Positions 41,341 to 51,580 are shown, counted from the stretch's first letter. The stretch: DNA of 64,000 nt from Planctomycetota bacterium (GCA_016713175.1 JADJPQ010000018.1:1-64000); one strand, 5' to 3'. The notes: generated by a model not told the origin, from the sequence alone. Translations and numbers: made by a program.

Positions 41341-44300
41341 GTGCACATCCGCAGTCGCGCATTCGCCGCCGCCTTGAGTCTCGCCGGGTTCGTCCCTGCC
41401 CAGGTCGCACCGGGGGGAACCGAGTCGCTGACCGCAACGCCGCTGCGCGAGCGCGCGGCCCGCGAGGGCAAGCGGTTCCAACGCCTGGACCCGGCCACGA
41501 CGGGCCTGCAGTTCCAGAACGAGCTGCGGCGCGAGAACATCATCCCCTACGTCTACGCCGGCGCGGGCGTCGCCGTCGGCGACTACGACGCCGATGGCCT
41601 GCCCGACGTCTTCCTGGTGTCGCAGGATGGCCAGAACAAGCTGTTCCGCCAGACGGCGCCGATGCGTTTCGACGACGTGACCGAACGCGCCGGCAAGCTC
41701 GGTGGTGGCGATGCCTGGGGTACGGCGGCGTCGTTCGTCGATGTCGACCAGGACGGCGACCTCGACCTGTATGTGGCCAACCTCGAGGCGCCAAACCAGC
41801 TGTGGCGGAATCGCGGCGATGGCACGTTCGCAGAATGCGCGGCCGAGCTCGGCCTCGACGTGGTCGCAGCGACGATGGGCGTCGCGTTCGCCGACTACGA
41901 TCAGGATGGCGATCTCGATCTGTACGTGTTGACCAACCGCGTGTTCGGCCCGCGCCTGCCGGCGGAGATCGTCGCCGAAGCGACGCTGCCGACCAGCATC
42001 AAGAAGACGCGAGCCGAACTGTTCCCGCCGCAGCCGGAGTTTCCGCGCCGCGACGGGCGCGCGACGATCCCGGCCGGCTACGAGGACTTCTACTTCGCGA
42101 TCGACGACCAGGTGTTCTCCGCCGGCCAGCCGGATCGGCTGCTGCGCAACGATGGCGCGCGCTTCACTGACGTCACCAAGGCGGCCGGCATCCACGATCA
42201 CGGCCAGGGCCTGTCGGTGCTGTGGTGGGACTTCGATGGCGACGGCCGGCTCGATCTGTATGTCGCCAACGACCTGCAGAGCCCCGACGCGCTGTACCGC
42301 AACCGCGGCGACGGCACGTTCGAGGACATCGTCGGCAAGGCCCTGCCGTACACGACGTTCTTCAGCATGGGCAGCGACTTCGGCGACGTCGACGGCGACG
42401 GCCGGTTCGACCTGTGCGTCGCCGACATGTCCGCGACGACGCACTACATGGGCAAGATGCTGATGGGCAGCATGAGTGCGCAGCGCTGGTTCCTGATGAA
42501 CGCGCGGCCGCTGCAGGCGATGCGCAACACGTTGTTCCTCAACAGCGGCACCGGTCGCTGCCTGGAAGCCGCGTATCTCGCTGGCGTCGCCAGCACCGAC
42601 TGGACCTGGACCATCCGGCTGTGCGATCTCGACGACGACGGCTGGCTCGATCTGTTCGCCACCAACGGCATCCCGAGCTTCGAGGACAACCCGGACCTCG
42701 GCCGCCAGATCCAGCGGCTGTGGCGCGCCGGCCGCCACGACGCGGCGCTCGACGTCGCGCGCAACCTGCCGCGGGTCGACGAACGCAATGTCGCGCGCCG
42801 GAACACCGGCGATCTGCGTTTCGTCGATTGCGGCGCCGAATGGGGACTCGACGAACTGAGCGTCGGCAACGGGGCCGTCGTCACCGACCTTGATCGCGAT
42901 GGCGATCTCGACATCGTCGTCAACAACCTGAACGCCGAGGCCAGCGTGTTCGAGAACCGCGGTGCCACGGGGCATCGCGCGCTGGTGTCGTTGGTGGGAA
43001 CCGCGAGCAATCGCCAGGGCATCGGCGCCAGGATCACGGTCCAGGCCGGGGGCCGTTCGCAGGTGCGGCTGGTGTCGCCGACGCGCGGCTACATGAGCGC
43101 GGGTGAGACGGTGGAGCACTTTGGTCTCGGGGAGGCCGAACGGATCGAGCGGCTGCACGTGCGCTGGCCGTCGGGACGCGAACAGGTGTTTGCCGATCTG
43201 GCCGCCGATCGGTACTTCGTGATTCGCGAGGCAGGGGACGGCGGGGTGCCCGAGGTCGAAGCGGCGGCGCCGCTGCTGCGTTCGGTGGATGTGATCGCCG
43301 CCCGCCATGTCGAACGGCCGTTCGACGACTACGCGGTGCAACCGCTGTTGCCGCACCGACTGTCGCAGATGGGGCCCGGGATCGCCGGTGGCGACGTCGA
43401 TGGCGATGGGGTCGACGAGGTGTTCGTCGGCGGCGCCGCCGGGCAGGCCGGTTCGCTGTGGACGCGGAAGAACGGCGCGTTCGTGCCGATCGATGGGCCG
43501 TGGGCGGCCGACGCCGAGTGCGAGGACATGGGGGCCCTGTTCGTCGATCGCGATCGCGATGGCGACATGGACCTGCTGGTGGCGAGCGGCAGCATCGAGA
43601 CCGGGCCGGAACTGCGCCGGTTGCGGGTGTATGACAACGATGGTCGCGGTGGTTTCGTCGTTGCGCCGACCGGCGTGGTGCCCGAACTGTCGGTGGCGGC
43701 GAGTTCGCTGGGCGCCGCGGATGTCGATCGCGATGGCGACCTCGAAGTGTTCGTCGGCGGCTACACGGTGCCCGGCCGCTATCCGGAAGCGCCGTCGAGT
43801 GTGTTGCTGCGCAACGACGACGGCCGCTTCGTCGACGCGACGGCCACGCTCGCGCCGCAGCTGCAGCAGGCGGGCATGGTCACCGGTGCGACGTTCGCCG
43901 ATGTCGACGGCGACGGCTGGCAGGACCTCGTCGTTGCTGCGCAGTGGCAACCCTTGGTGGTCCATCGCAATGAGCAGGGCAGGTTGGTGGCGATGGCGAA
44001 CAGCGGTCTGGCCGACCGCCATGGGCAGTGGAACAGCGTCAGCGCCGCCGACCTCGATGGTGACGGGGACCTCGATCTGGTCGCCGGCAACCTCGGGCTC
44101 AACACCAAGTACAAGGCCACGGCGGAGTCGCCGCTGCGGCTGTTCGCGCGCGATTTCGACGACAACGGCCAGTTCGATGTCGTCGAAGCCAAGCAGCAGG
44201 GCGGGGTCGAACTGCCCGTTCGCGGCCTCAGCTGCAGCAGCGAAGCGATGCCGATGCTGGCCGACCGCTTTCCGACCTATCACGCGTTCGCCAAGGCGAC

Positions 44301-44994
44301 GCTGGCGGAGATCTATGGTCAGGGACCGCTGGCCGGGGCGATGTGCCTCGAAGTGCACGACCTGCAGACCCGGGTGTTCGAGAATCAGGGCGGCAAGTTC
44401 GTCGCGCGCGAACTGCCGCGCTTGTTGCAGGGATCGTGCGTGTCCGGCGTCGGCATCGCCGACTTCGACGGCGACGGTGTGCTCGATCTACTGGCGGCGC
44501 AGAACTCGTTTGCACCGGAGCCGGAGACCGGGCGCAACGCCGGTGGGCTGGGGCTCCTGTTGCGCGGTGGCAAGGATCTGCGTTTCGAGCCGGTGCCGGC
44601 GGATCGTTCGGGAATCGTGATGCCCGAGGATGCCAAGGCGGTGGCGATCGTGGATTTCGACGGTGACGCGCGGCCGGATGTGTTGGTGACCACCAATGAC
44701 GGCCCGGTCCGCGGGTTCGGCCACGGCGGCAGCGCGGCTGGGCTGGCGGTGACACTGCGCGGCGAGCCGGGCAATCCGACGGCGATCGGCGCCCGGATCG
44801 AACTGGTGCCGCCGACCGGGCCGGTGCAGGTGCGCGTCCTGACTGCCGGCAGCGGCTACCTGTCGCAGTCCGCCGCCGTGGCGTTCTTCGCCAACGTGCC
44901 GGCGGGCTCGAAGCTGCAGGTGCAATGGCCGGATGGTGGTCGCAGTGAGCATGCGCCAGAAGCCCGGACCGGTATCGTGCGTCTCCAGCGATGA
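41341..44994 (+). CDS. Secreted FG-GAP/ASPIC (CRTAC1-type) protein, long form
   Basis: From GTG 41341 the product has 1217 residues with a signal peptide (AFAAALSLAGFVPAQ). It carries many VCBS/FG-GAP repeats with DxDxDGDxD motifs (DVDQDGDLD, DYDQDGDLD, DFDGDGRLD, DVDGDGWQD and others) in two blocks. ASPIC/UnbV modules follow each block: at about 555-620 (GIGARITV to VRWPSGREQV) and at the C-terminus (VTLRGEPGNPTAIGARIEL to VQWPDGG). It is extracellular and of unknown role. Its stop overlaps the next CRTAC1-type gene (ATGA). Confidence 0.93.
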   Translation: MHIRSRAFAAALSLAGFVPAQVAPGGTESLTATPLRERAAREGKRFQRLDPATTGLQFQNELRRENIIPYVYAGAGVAVGDYDADGLPDVFLVSQDGQNKLFRQTAPMRFDDVTERAGKLGGGDAWGTAASFVDVDQDGDLDLYVANLEAPNQLWRNRGDGTFAECAAELGLDVVAATMGVAFADYDQDGDLDLYVLTNRVFGPRLPAEIVAEATLPTSIKKTRAELFPPQPEFPRRDGRATIPAGYEDFYFAIDDQVFSAGQPDRLLRNDGARFTDVTKAAGIHDHGQGLSVLWWDFDGDGRLDLYVANDLQSPDALYRNRGDGTFEDIVGKALPYTTFFSMGSDFGDVDGDGRFDLCVADMSATTHYMGKMLMGSMSAQRWFLMNARPLQAMRNTLFLNSGTGRCLEAAYLAGVASTDWTWTIRLCDLDDDGWLDLFATNGIPSFEDNPDLGRQIQRLWRAGRHDAALDVARNLPRVDERNVARRNTGDLRFVDCGAEWGLDELSVGNGAVVTDLDRDGDLDIVVNNLNAEASVFENRGATGHRALVSLVGTASNRQGIGARITVQAGGRSQVRLVSPTRGYMSAGETVEHFGLGEAERIERLHVRWPSGREQVFADLAADRYFVIREAGDGGVPEVEAAAPLLRSVDVIAARHVERPFDDYAVQPLLPHRLSQMGPGIAGGDVDGDGVDEVFVGGAAGQAGSLWTRKNGAFVPIDGPWAADAECEDMGALFVDRDRDGDMDLLVASGSIETGPELRRLRVYDNDGRGGFVVAPTGVVPELSVAASSLGAADVDRDGDLEVFVGGYTVPGRYPEAPSSVLLRNDDGRFVDATATLAPQLQQAGMVTGATFADVDGDGWQDLVVAAQWQPLVVHRNEQGRLVAMANSGLADRHGQWNSVSAADLDGDGDLDLVAGNLGLNTKYKATAESPLRLFARDFDDNGQFDVVEAKQQGGVELPVRGLSCSSEAMPMLADRFPTYHAFAKATLAEIYGQGPLAGAMCLEVHDLQTRVFENQGGKFVARELPRLLQGSCVSGVGIADFDGDGVLDLLAAQNSFAPEPETGRNAGGLGLLLRGGKDLRFEPVPADRSGIVMPEDAKAVAIVDFDGDARPDVLVTTNDGPVRGFGHGGSAAGLAVTLRGEPGNPTAIGARIELVPPTGPVQVRVLTAGSGYLSQSAAVAFFANVPAGSKLQVQWPDGGRSEHAPEARTGIVRLQR

Positions 44995-47192
44995 GCACGT
45001 TCTCCCGCGTCGCGGCCTGGTCCCTCTCGATGGTGGCCGTGGCCCAGAACCCCGCTCCGGATCGATGGCAGCAGAGCCACGACCGGATGTTGCGCGAACT
45101 GCGCGGCATCGCCGACCGCGTCGACCAGGACAACTGGTTCTTCGGCACGTTCCGCGTCCGCGATCTGCGCGCCCAGATGGAACGCGAGGGTGCGCGGGCG
45201 CCGTGGAAGCTGCGGATGGACACCGGCATCGCCGAACTGCAGGCCGGCAACGAACGCGCCGGTATCGACGTGCTCGCGGCGACCGTGCGCGATCTGCGCG
45301 CGGGCTCGATTCCCGGTGGCCGGGCGGCGCTGAATGCCGTGGTGTTCCATCTCGGTGTCGGCTGGCTGCGGCTGGCGGAGACCGAGAACTGCTGCGCCAG
45401 GCCGTCGCTCGACTCCTGCATCCTGCCGATCCAAGGTGCCGGCGTGCACGAGCGGCGCGAAGGCTCGACGGCGGCGATCCCGTGCTTTCTCGACCTGGTC
45501 GAGAACACCAGGCCTGACGACTACTGGCATCACGCCGGCCGCTGGTTGTTGAACCTGGCGCACATGACGCTGGGTTCCTGGCCGGATGGTGTGCCCGAGG
45601 CCCATCGCCTGCCGGCCAGTGCGTTTGCGCCCGAACGCGAGTTCCCGCGTTTCCGCAACATCGCGCCGACGTTGAAGCTCGATCGCTTCGGCTTGTCCGG
45701 TGGCCTGATCGTCGACGACTTCGATGGCGATGAACACCTGGACGTGCTGGTGTCGGATTGGAATCCGCGCGCCCAACTGCGGCTGTATCGCAATGCTCGC
45801 GATGGTTCGTTCGAGGAAGTCACCGAACGCGCCGGTCTGACCGGTCTGTTCGGCGGCCTGAACCTGGTGCACGCCGACTACGACAACGACGGCGATCTGG
45901 ACTTCCTGGTGCTGCGCGGCGCCTGGTGGTTCGAGCGCGGGCAGCATCCCAACTCCCTGGTCCGCAACAATGGCGATGGCACGTTCACCGACGTGACGTT
46001 CGCGGCCGGGCTCGGCGAACGGCACTATCCGACGCAGACCGCGGCGTTCGCCGACATCGACCTCGACGGCGATCTCGATCTGTACATCGGCAACGAAGGG
46101 TCGCAGCAGTTCCGCTGTCCGTGCCAGCTGTTCGTCAATCAGGGCGACGGCACGTTCGTCGAGCAGGCGGGCCTGGCCGGCGTCGAGAACTTCCGCTTCG
46201 CCAAGGGCGTCGCGTTCGGCGATTACGACGGCGATCGGTGGCCGGACCTCTACGTGTCCAACATCGGCGGCCCGAACCGGCTGTATCGCAATCGCGGCGA
46301 CTCCACGTTCACCGACGTCGCCGAGACGGTGCGGGTCACCGGGCCCGAACAGAGTTTCCCGACCTGGTTCTGGGACTACGACAACGACGGCGCCCAGGAC
46401 CTGTTCGTCGCTTGCTATGGCACCGGCATCGGCCATGTCGGCGCGTGGTATGCCGGCGCGACGCTGCCGCGCGAGACGCCGAGGCTGTATCGCAACGACG
46501 GACGCGGCGGCTTCGCCGACGTCGCCAAGGCGGCGGCGTTCGACTATCCGTCGCTGCCGATGGGCTCGGCGTTCGGCGATCTCGACAACGACGGCTGGCT
46601 CGACTGCTACCTCGGCACTGGCGATCCGCAGTACTACAGCCTGATGCCGAACGTGATGTTCCGGAGCCGCGGCGACGGCACGTTCGAGCAGGTCACGATG
46701 GCGGGTGGGTTTGGTCACTTGCAGAAGGGGCACGCGGTGGCGTTCGCCGACTGGGATCACGACGGCGACCAGGACGTGTTCGAGAAGATGGGCGGCGCCT
46801 ATCCCGGGGATGGCGCCTACGACCTGGTGTTCGACAATCCTGGCTTCGGCAACCACTGGCTGACGGTGCGGTTGCGGGGCACGACGAGCAATCGCTGCGC
46901 GCTCGGCGCGCGGGTCCGGGTCGATATCGTCGAGGGCGGCAAGACGCGGTCGATCTATCGCCACGTCGGTCCGGCCGGGAGTTTTGGCGGCAATCCGCTG
47001 CGGCTGACGTTCGGTCTCGGCAAGGCGGAGTCGATCGCGCGCTGCGAGGTGTTCTGGCCGATGACCGGCAAGACGCAGGTGGTCGCGGACGTGGCGATGG
47101 ATTCCGCGATCATCATTGCCGAGGGACAGGATGCGTTCGTGACGCTCGACCTCCCGAAGCTGACCGCGAAGCCGCCGGGCGACCAGCGTTGA
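44991..47192 (+). CDS. Secreted FG-GAP/ASPIC (CRTAC1-type) protein, short form with helical N-domain
   Basis: The 733-residue product starts at an ATG overlapping the upstream stop. A signal peptide (MSTFSRVAAWSLSMVAVAQ) precedes a helical region (about 20-215) with the motif ILPIQGAGVHERREGS, then VCBS repeats (DFDGDEHLD, DYDNDGDLD, DIDLDGDLD, DYDNDGAQD, DWDHDGDQD) and a C-terminal ASPIC/UnbV domain (NHWLTVRLRGTTSNRCALGARVRV). Together with the upstream gene it probably forms a coordinated pair on the cell surface. Confidence 0.92.
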   Translation: MSTFSRVAAWSLSMVAVAQNPAPDRWQQSHDRMLRELRGIADRVDQDNWFFGTFRVRDLRAQMEREGARAPWKLRMDTGIAELQAGNERAGIDVLAATVRDLRAGSIPGGRAALNAVVFHLGVGWLRLAETENCCARPSLDSCILPIQGAGVHERREGSTAAIPCFLDLVENTRPDDYWHHAGRWLLNLAHMTLGSWPDGVPEAHRLPASAFAPEREFPRFRNIAPTLKLDRFGLSGGLIVDDFDGDEHLDVLVSDWNPRAQLRLYRNARDGSFEEVTERAGLTGLFGGLNLVHADYDNDGDLDFLVLRGAWWFERGQHPNSLVRNNGDGTFTDVTFAAGLGERHYPTQTAAFADIDLDGDLDLYIGNEGSQQFRCPCQLFVNQGDGTFVEQAGLAGVENFRFAKGVAFGDYDGDRWPDLYVSNIGGPNRLYRNRGDSTFTDVAETVRVTGPEQSFPTWFWDYDNDGAQDLFVACYGTGIGHVGAWYAGATLPRETPRLYRNDGRGGFADVAKAAAFDYPSLPMGSAFGDLDNDGWLDCYLGTGDPQYYSLMPNVMFRSRGDGTFEQVTMAGGFGHLQKGHAVAFADWDHDGDQDVFEKMGGAYPGDGAYDLVFDNPGFGNHWLTVRLRGTTSNRCALGARVRVDIVEGGKTRSIYRHVGPAGSFGGNPLRLTFGLGKAESIARCEVFWPMTGKTQVVADVAMDSAIIIAEGQDAFVTLDLPKLTAKPPGDQR

Positions 47193-47222
47193 GGGCAGCG
47201 AGCGTGGTTGCGCCTGAGGGGC

Positions 47223-47654
47223 TCAACCGGGCGTCGTGGCCAACAGCGGTACGCCGTCACGTTCGGCGGCGCGACGCAGCGCGTGGTCCAGGGAAGCGAG
47301 TGGCAGCGCTGAACGCACGGCCAGTTCCAGGTAACACGCGTCGTAGACGGTCAGCTGGTGCCGACGAGCCAACGGTACGACTCGGGGAAACACCTCGCGG
47401 GCACCGATCAGGTCGACTTCGAGCGGCAGGTCGGCGAGGCGCTTCGTCATCTCGGCGACGTAGGCGCTGTCGATGCGCTTCTGCCTCTCCTTGACGACCA
47501 GGGCGTTGGCAACCTCGGCCTGCCAGATGGCCGGCACCAGGGCCGTCGCGTTGGTCAGCGTTCGCAGGATGAAATGGGCATCGGATCCGATCGCTTCATC
47601 GCCGAAGATCGCCGCCAGGACGGCGGACGCGTCCATCACGAAGCGAGTCGTCAT
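47223..47654 (-). CDS. PIN-domain toxin (VapC-like)
   Basis: A 143-residue PIN endoribonuclease. Asp8 in VMDASAVLAAI, the Glu in WQAEVANAL (about 46), and Asp in LTVYDACYLELA (about 106) match the acidic metal site; LASLDHAL supplies the fourth. It is the toxin of a pair with the Phd-type antitoxin, whose gene it overlaps by 4 nt. Targets of such PIN toxins are tRNA or rRNA in studied cases; here it is unknown. Confidence 0.9.
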   Translation of the reverse strand: MTTRFVMDASAVLAAIFGDEAIGSDAHFILRTLTNATALVPAIWQAEVANALVVKERQKRIDSAYVAEMTKRLADLPLEVDLIGAREVFPRVVPLARRHQLTVYDACYLELAVRSALPLASLDHALRRAAERDGVPLLATTPG

Positions 47655-47914
47655 CGCCTGCCTTCGTCGCGTGCTGCTTGGATCTCATCCAGAGTGAGAG
47701 GTGGGCCACCCGCCAGGAAGCGGGCGCGCAGGGACAGCAGTCCGGAAATGGCATCGTTGATTCGTTGGCTGTCCCGCACCGCGTCGCAGGGTGAGAGCTT
47801 GGCGACCGGCTTGCCATGTCTGGTGATGATCACGACTTCCCCGCGCTCCGCCAGATCCAGCAGTTCGCTCAGACGGGTCTTGGCGTCGAACGCGCCCACG
47901 GTGGTCGTTTTCAT
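47651..47914 (-). CDS. Phd/YefM-type antitoxin
   Basis: An 87-residue antitoxin with the Phd/YefM N-terminus (TVGAFDAKTRLSELLDLAERGEVVIITRHGKPVAKL, positions 5-41), which binds DNA as a dimer. The flexible C-terminal tail neutralises the PIN toxin. The gene precedes and overlaps the toxin gene, the typical order, so the pair is autoregulated. Confidence 0.9.
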   Translation of the reverse strand: MKTTTVGAFDAKTRLSELLDLAERGEVVIITRHGKPVAKLSPCDAVRDSQRINDAISGLLSLRARFLAGGPPLTLDEIQAARDEGRR

Positions 47915-48053
47915 GAGGTCGTCAGCAGCCTAGCCGTTATCGGTTGAAACGACCAGTCTAACCAGTTGACTTTCGCGTGGATCACAAGCGATTTACAAGT
48001 CACGAGTTATAGACCTTACCGCACTCGGTCCTTCGTCTCTCGAGGATCGCGGA
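47915..48053 (-). promoter_or_regulatory. AT-richer promoter/operator region of the Phd-PIN operon
   Basis: The 139-bp region is richer in A/T than its surroundings. A direct repeat ACCAGT occurs at 47952-47957 and 47961-47966 (period 9) and may be part of the antitoxin operator. TAGGCT lies about 15 nt before the antitoxin ATG. Exact promoter elements were not resolved. Confidence 0.35.
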
Positions 48054-49280
48054 TCACTCGGCGCGGGGGAGATGTGCGAGGGCCCGGGCCGGTGCGGTCA
48101 GGTCGGTCAAACGCGCTTCCACGCGATGCAGCCGTTCGAGGACGTCGGCGGGAACCGCAACCGCAGGTGCCGCTGGCCGCAGCCAAAGGCCCGCCGCGAC
48201 GATCGGCAGCAGCCACAACCAAGGGCGTCGTAGTCGCAGAAGTGGAGCGACCCATCGCGTGGCCAGGAACGGCCGTTCGAGCGCGCCTTCGCGCAGCCGG
48301 TCGGCAAGTTGTCGCGCGTTCGGCCGCGCCGCCGGTTCGCGTCGGAGACACTCGGTGATCACCGCCGCGAGTGCCGCCGGCAGCCCTTCCGAGTCGATGG
48401 CGAACGGTCCGGCCACCGGCCTGCCGGTGAGGCACTCGAACAGCACGCAACCGAGCGCCCAGATGTCACTGTGCGGGCCGACCTCGGTTCCGGCGAGCTG
48501 TTCGGGCGCCATGTAGAGCGGCGTGCCGAGCAGATCGCCGTGCTGCGTCAACGCCGGAGTCGCCGCATCCGCCGATCGCGCCAGCCCGAAGTCGAGCACC
48601 GTCGGCCGGCCCTGATCGTCGACGATCAGGTTCGCCGGCTTGATGTCGCGATGCACGACGCCGCGGGCATGGGCGAACACCAGCGCGTCGGCGATCGCCG
48701 CGAACGTCAGCGCCAGTCGGCGCGGATCGCCGAGCAGTCGGCGCGCCAGCGCATGTTGCGGATGCTCGCGATGCCGGTGTGCCTGCAGCAGCAGGTGCAG
48801 TGGTTGTCCGTTGACGCGCTGCATGACCAGGAACGCGCGGCCGTCGTGTTCGCCGAAGTCGAAGATCGGCACGATCGCCGGGTGCGCCAGCGCCGCCGCC
48901 AGCCGCGCTTCGCGCGCGAACCGGACTCGCGTCGGCCCATGGCCTGCCACCTGGTCGTGCAGCACCTTGATCGCGACGCGGCGGCCCAGCGCGATCTGTT
49001 CGGCTTCGTAGACGGTGCCGGTCGCGCCTTCGCCGAGCCGGCCGAGGATCCGGTAGCCGCCCAGTCGCTGCGGCAGATCGCGCGGCGGCGCGGCGGCGAG
49101 CCGGTCGATCTCGGCAAGTTGTTCGATTTCGAGCAGGAAGCGCGAACGGACATCGGCGGGCAGGTCATCGGCGAAGGCCGACGGCATCAGGGCCGGGTCG
49201 GTCTCGCGGCGCAGCAGGTAGTCGGCGAGCGCGGCGTCGAGGGTGTCGGCGGCGGTTCTGGGCAGCAGCGTCGTCGTCAT
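48054..49280 (-). CDS. Serine/threonine protein kinase with one membrane helix
   Basis: From ATG 49280 the product has 408 residues. The kinase domain (about 75-330) has LGEGATGTVYEAEQ, the ATP lysine in VAIKVL, catalytic HRDIKPANLI, DFGLA and APEQ. A membrane helix near residue 355 (PWLWLLPIVAAGLWL) is followed by about 40 periplasmic residues with no sensor domain. The N-terminal 70 residues include DYLLRRETDPAL-type helices. It lies 134 nt after the BTAD regulator gene, which may be functionally linked. Confidence 0.93.
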   Translation of the reverse strand: MTTTLLPRTAADTLDAALADYLLRRETDPALMPSAFADDLPADVRSRFLLEIEQLAEIDRLAAAPPRDLPQRLGGYRILGRLGEGATGTVYEAEQIALGRRVAIKVLHDQVAGHGPTRVRFAREARLAAALAHPAIVPIFDFGEHDGRAFLVMQRVNGQPLHLLLQAHRHREHPQHALARRLLGDPRRLALTFAAIADALVFAHARGVVHRDIKPANLIVDDQGRPTVLDFGLARSADAATPALTQHGDLLGTPLYMAPEQLAGTEVGPHSDIWALGCVLFECLTGRPVAGPFAIDSEGLPAALAAVITECLRREPAARPNARQLADRLREGALERPFLATRWVAPLLRLRRPWLWLLPIVAAGLWLRPAAPAVAVPADVLERLHRVEARLTDLTAPARALAHLPRAE

Positions 49281-49290
49281 CGTGCGAAGG

Positions 49291-49296
49291 GGTCTA
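49291..49296 (-). promoter_or_regulatory. Putative -10 box (TAGACC) before the kinase gene
   Basis: TAGACC on the minus strand ends 10 nt before ATG 49280 with no Shine-Dalgarno sequence between. Confidence 0.4.
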
Positions 49297-49414
49297 CGAA
49301 ACCGGTCTTCCGCAACCCTGCCGATGGCCTTCCCATCGCCTTCCCAAGTTCTTCCCGGCGACCTCGGCGAGCCGCGGGCAACCCTGGCCGCGATCGGATC
49401 GCTCCGCCAGGTGC

Positions 49415-51574
49415 TCAGGGCCTTGGTTGCCGAACTCGGGCGACCAGTGCGTCGAACTCCCGTTCGCCGCGCAGTTCGTCGAACAGCGGATCGACCGGCA
49501 GATACACCATCCGATCGGCGCGGCCGACCAGCGCCGCGCGCAGGTTTGCCAACGCCGCTGCTCGTTCGCCGAGGCCGCACTGGACCAGCGCCATCGCATA
49601 TTGCGCCGTCGGTGTTTGTCGCGCCAGCCGGGTCAGCTCGTCGAGTCGCGAAACCGCCGCTGCCGCCCGTCCGGCCCGCGCCTGTGCCAGGCCGAGCGCG
49701 CCGAGCACGAACGGGAACGGCTGCCCGGCGAGCTGCTGCGCGTGCCCCAGCGTGTCGCACGCGGCATCGGCATCGTGCAGGCACAGCTGCGCCAATCCGA
49801 GCACCAGCCACGCCGCCGGGAACTGTGGTGCCTGCGCGACGACGCGCTCGCCGCGCCGTAGCGCCGCGGCGAAGTCGCGCGCATACCACAGGCCCCACCC
49901 GACCTCGGTCGCCAGGATCGGCGACAGCGGATCGAGCGCGACCGCGCGTTCGATCGCCGCGCGCTGCTCGGCCACCCGGCCGAGTGCCGTCAGCAGTTCA
50001 TGGCGCCACTGATGCGCGGTGGCATAGCTCGGCGCCAGTTCGATCGCGCGCAGGAATCCCCGTTCGGCGGCCGCGAAGTCCCAGTCGAACGCGAACTGCA
50101 CGTACGCGAGCGACGTGTACGCCTCGGCCAGTTCCGGATCGAGCTGCAACGCCCGTTCCGCCGCCGCGCGTGCCTTCGGCATCGATTGCTGTGGCGCGAT
50201 CGGGGCATACAACCCGGCCAGCGCGTGCGCATCGGCCAGGCCGCTCCAGGCGAGCGCATAGGTCGGATCGGCGTCGATCGCCCGTTCGAAGTGGCGGGCG
50301 GCGGCGGCGAGCGCCTCACCGGTGCGCTTGTTCCATTCGTGCCGCCCGCGCAAGTAGTGTTCGTAGGCCTCTGGCACCCTGGTCGTCGCGGTGCCCGGCG
50401 CGCGTGCCGACGTCGACAGTCTGGCCGCGATGGCGCCGGCGATGCTGTGCTCGACATCGACCAGGTCCGGCGCGCTGCGTTCGAACCGTTCGCCCCACAG
50501 CAGGCTGCCGTCGCGCGTGCGCACCAGTTCGACCGAGATTGCCATCCGTTCACCCCATTGATCGAGGCGACCGAACAGGGCCGTGGCGACGCCGAGTTCG
50601 CGGCCGACGTGGCGCGGGTCGGTTTCGCGGCCGCGATAGCGCAGCACCGTGCTCGGCGCCATCACCCGCAGGGTTGGCAGACGCGACAACGCGCGGATCA
50701 GCGTCTCGGCGATGCCGGTGGCCAGATACTCGCGCCCCGGGTCGCCGGTCAGGTTGGCGAACGGCAGCACGGCGACGGCGGCATCGTCGGGTGGTGGCGC
50801 GGCCGGCGCGGGCGGCGGCGCCGATTCGACGCCGGCGGCGATCTTGGCGTGCAGCGCGGTGGTGGTGGCGTCGGGTTCGGTGCCGAGTTCGCGGCGCAGC
50901 TCGGCCCGGCAGTGTTCGTATTGCCGCAGCGCCTGCGTGCGCGACCCGGCGCGCACGAACGCGGTCATCAGCCGGCGATGGGCCGGCTCATGCGTCGGTT
51001 CGGCGGCCAGCAGCTGCTGCAGCGTCGCGATGGCCCCGCTGGCGTCGCCATTCTGCGTCTGCAGATCGCCCAGCATCTCGAGCACCTGCAGATGCAGTGC
51101 GCGCAGCTGTTCGCGGCGCGCGCGCGCCCATTCGGCGAAGCGGTCGGCGGGCAGCAGGTCGCCGTCGTAGAGCCGCAGCGCCTGCTGGCAGGTGTCGGGG
51201 TTGCGGTCCTTCAGCGCCTGGCTGGCCAGCCGTTCGAACTCGTCGGCGTCGACGCGGATGCCGTCCTTGGCGACCAGCGCGAGCTGGCCTTCGCTGCGGG
51301 TCAGGAACCGCGAATCGTTGCCGGCGCGCAGTTCGGGCTCGAGCGCATGGCGCGCCAGGTGCACCATCTTGTGCAGGCCGTTGCCGGCGGTGTCGGGATC
51401 GGCGCCGGGCCACATCGTCTCCATCACCTGTTCCTGGTGCAGCCGGTGATGGCGGGCGAGCGCGAGCAGCTTGACCAGAACGGCCGCCTGACGGCGCGAC
51501 CAGCGGGCGTCGTCGACGGGAGTGCCGTCGACGGTGACGGCGAAAGTCCCGAGCAAGCGGATGTCGAGCGGCAC
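49415..51574 (-). CDS. BTAD-type transcriptional regulator with TolB-like and TPR domains
   Basis: A 719-residue multi-domain protein starting at GTG 51574. The N-terminus (LRLLGTF-like DIRLLGTFAVTVDG, 1-90) is a winged helix of the SARP type, and residues about 95-240 form the bacterial transcriptional activator domain (BTAD). A TolB-like domain follows (VAVLPFANLTGDPGREYLATGIAETL, about 270-390), as in adenylate-cyclase-associated regulators. The rest (about 400-719) is a TPR array. No signal peptide is present, so it acts in the cytoplasm, probably controlling transcription in response to an unknown ligand or the neighbouring kinase. Confidence 0.9.
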   Translation of the reverse strand: MPLDIRLLGTFAVTVDGTPVDDARWSRRQAAVLVKLLALARHHRLHQEQVMETMWPGADPDTAGNGLHKMVHLARHALEPELRAGNDSRFLTRSEGQLALVAKDGIRVDADEFERLASQALKDRNPDTCQQALRLYDGDLLPADRFAEWARARREQLRALHLQVLEMLGDLQTQNGDASGAIATLQQLLAAEPTHEPAHRRLMTAFVRAGSRTQALRQYEHCRAELRRELGTEPDATTTALHAKIAAGVESAPPPAPAAPPPDDAAVAVLPFANLTGDPGREYLATGIAETLIRALSRLPTLRVMAPSTVLRYRGRETDPRHVGRELGVATALFGRLDQWGERMAISVELVRTRDGSLLWGERFERSAPDLVDVEHSIAGAIAARLSTSARAPGTATTRVPEAYEHYLRGRHEWNKRTGEALAAAARHFERAIDADPTYALAWSGLADAHALAGLYAPIAPQQSMPKARAAAERALQLDPELAEAYTSLAYVQFAFDWDFAAAERGFLRAIELAPSYATAHQWRHELLTALGRVAEQRAAIERAVALDPLSPILATEVGWGLWYARDFAAALRRGERVVAQAPQFPAAWLVLGLAQLCLHDADAACDTLGHAQQLAGQPFPFVLGALGLAQARAGRAAAAVSRLDELTRLARQTPTAQYAMALVQCGLGERAAALANLRAALVGRADRMVYLPVDPLFDELRGEREFDALVARVRQPRP

Positions 51575-51580
51575 GCGGGG

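Noticed and set aside
41194..44358. 1054-codon frame antisense to the CRTAC1-type gene
   Set aside because: Repeated similar segments simply mirror the DxDxDG repeats read in reverse.
41341..47192. Tandem DxDxDG-coding repeats as a CRISPR or satellite array
   Set aside because: They encode FG-GAP/VCBS repeats with irregular spacing and diverged codons.
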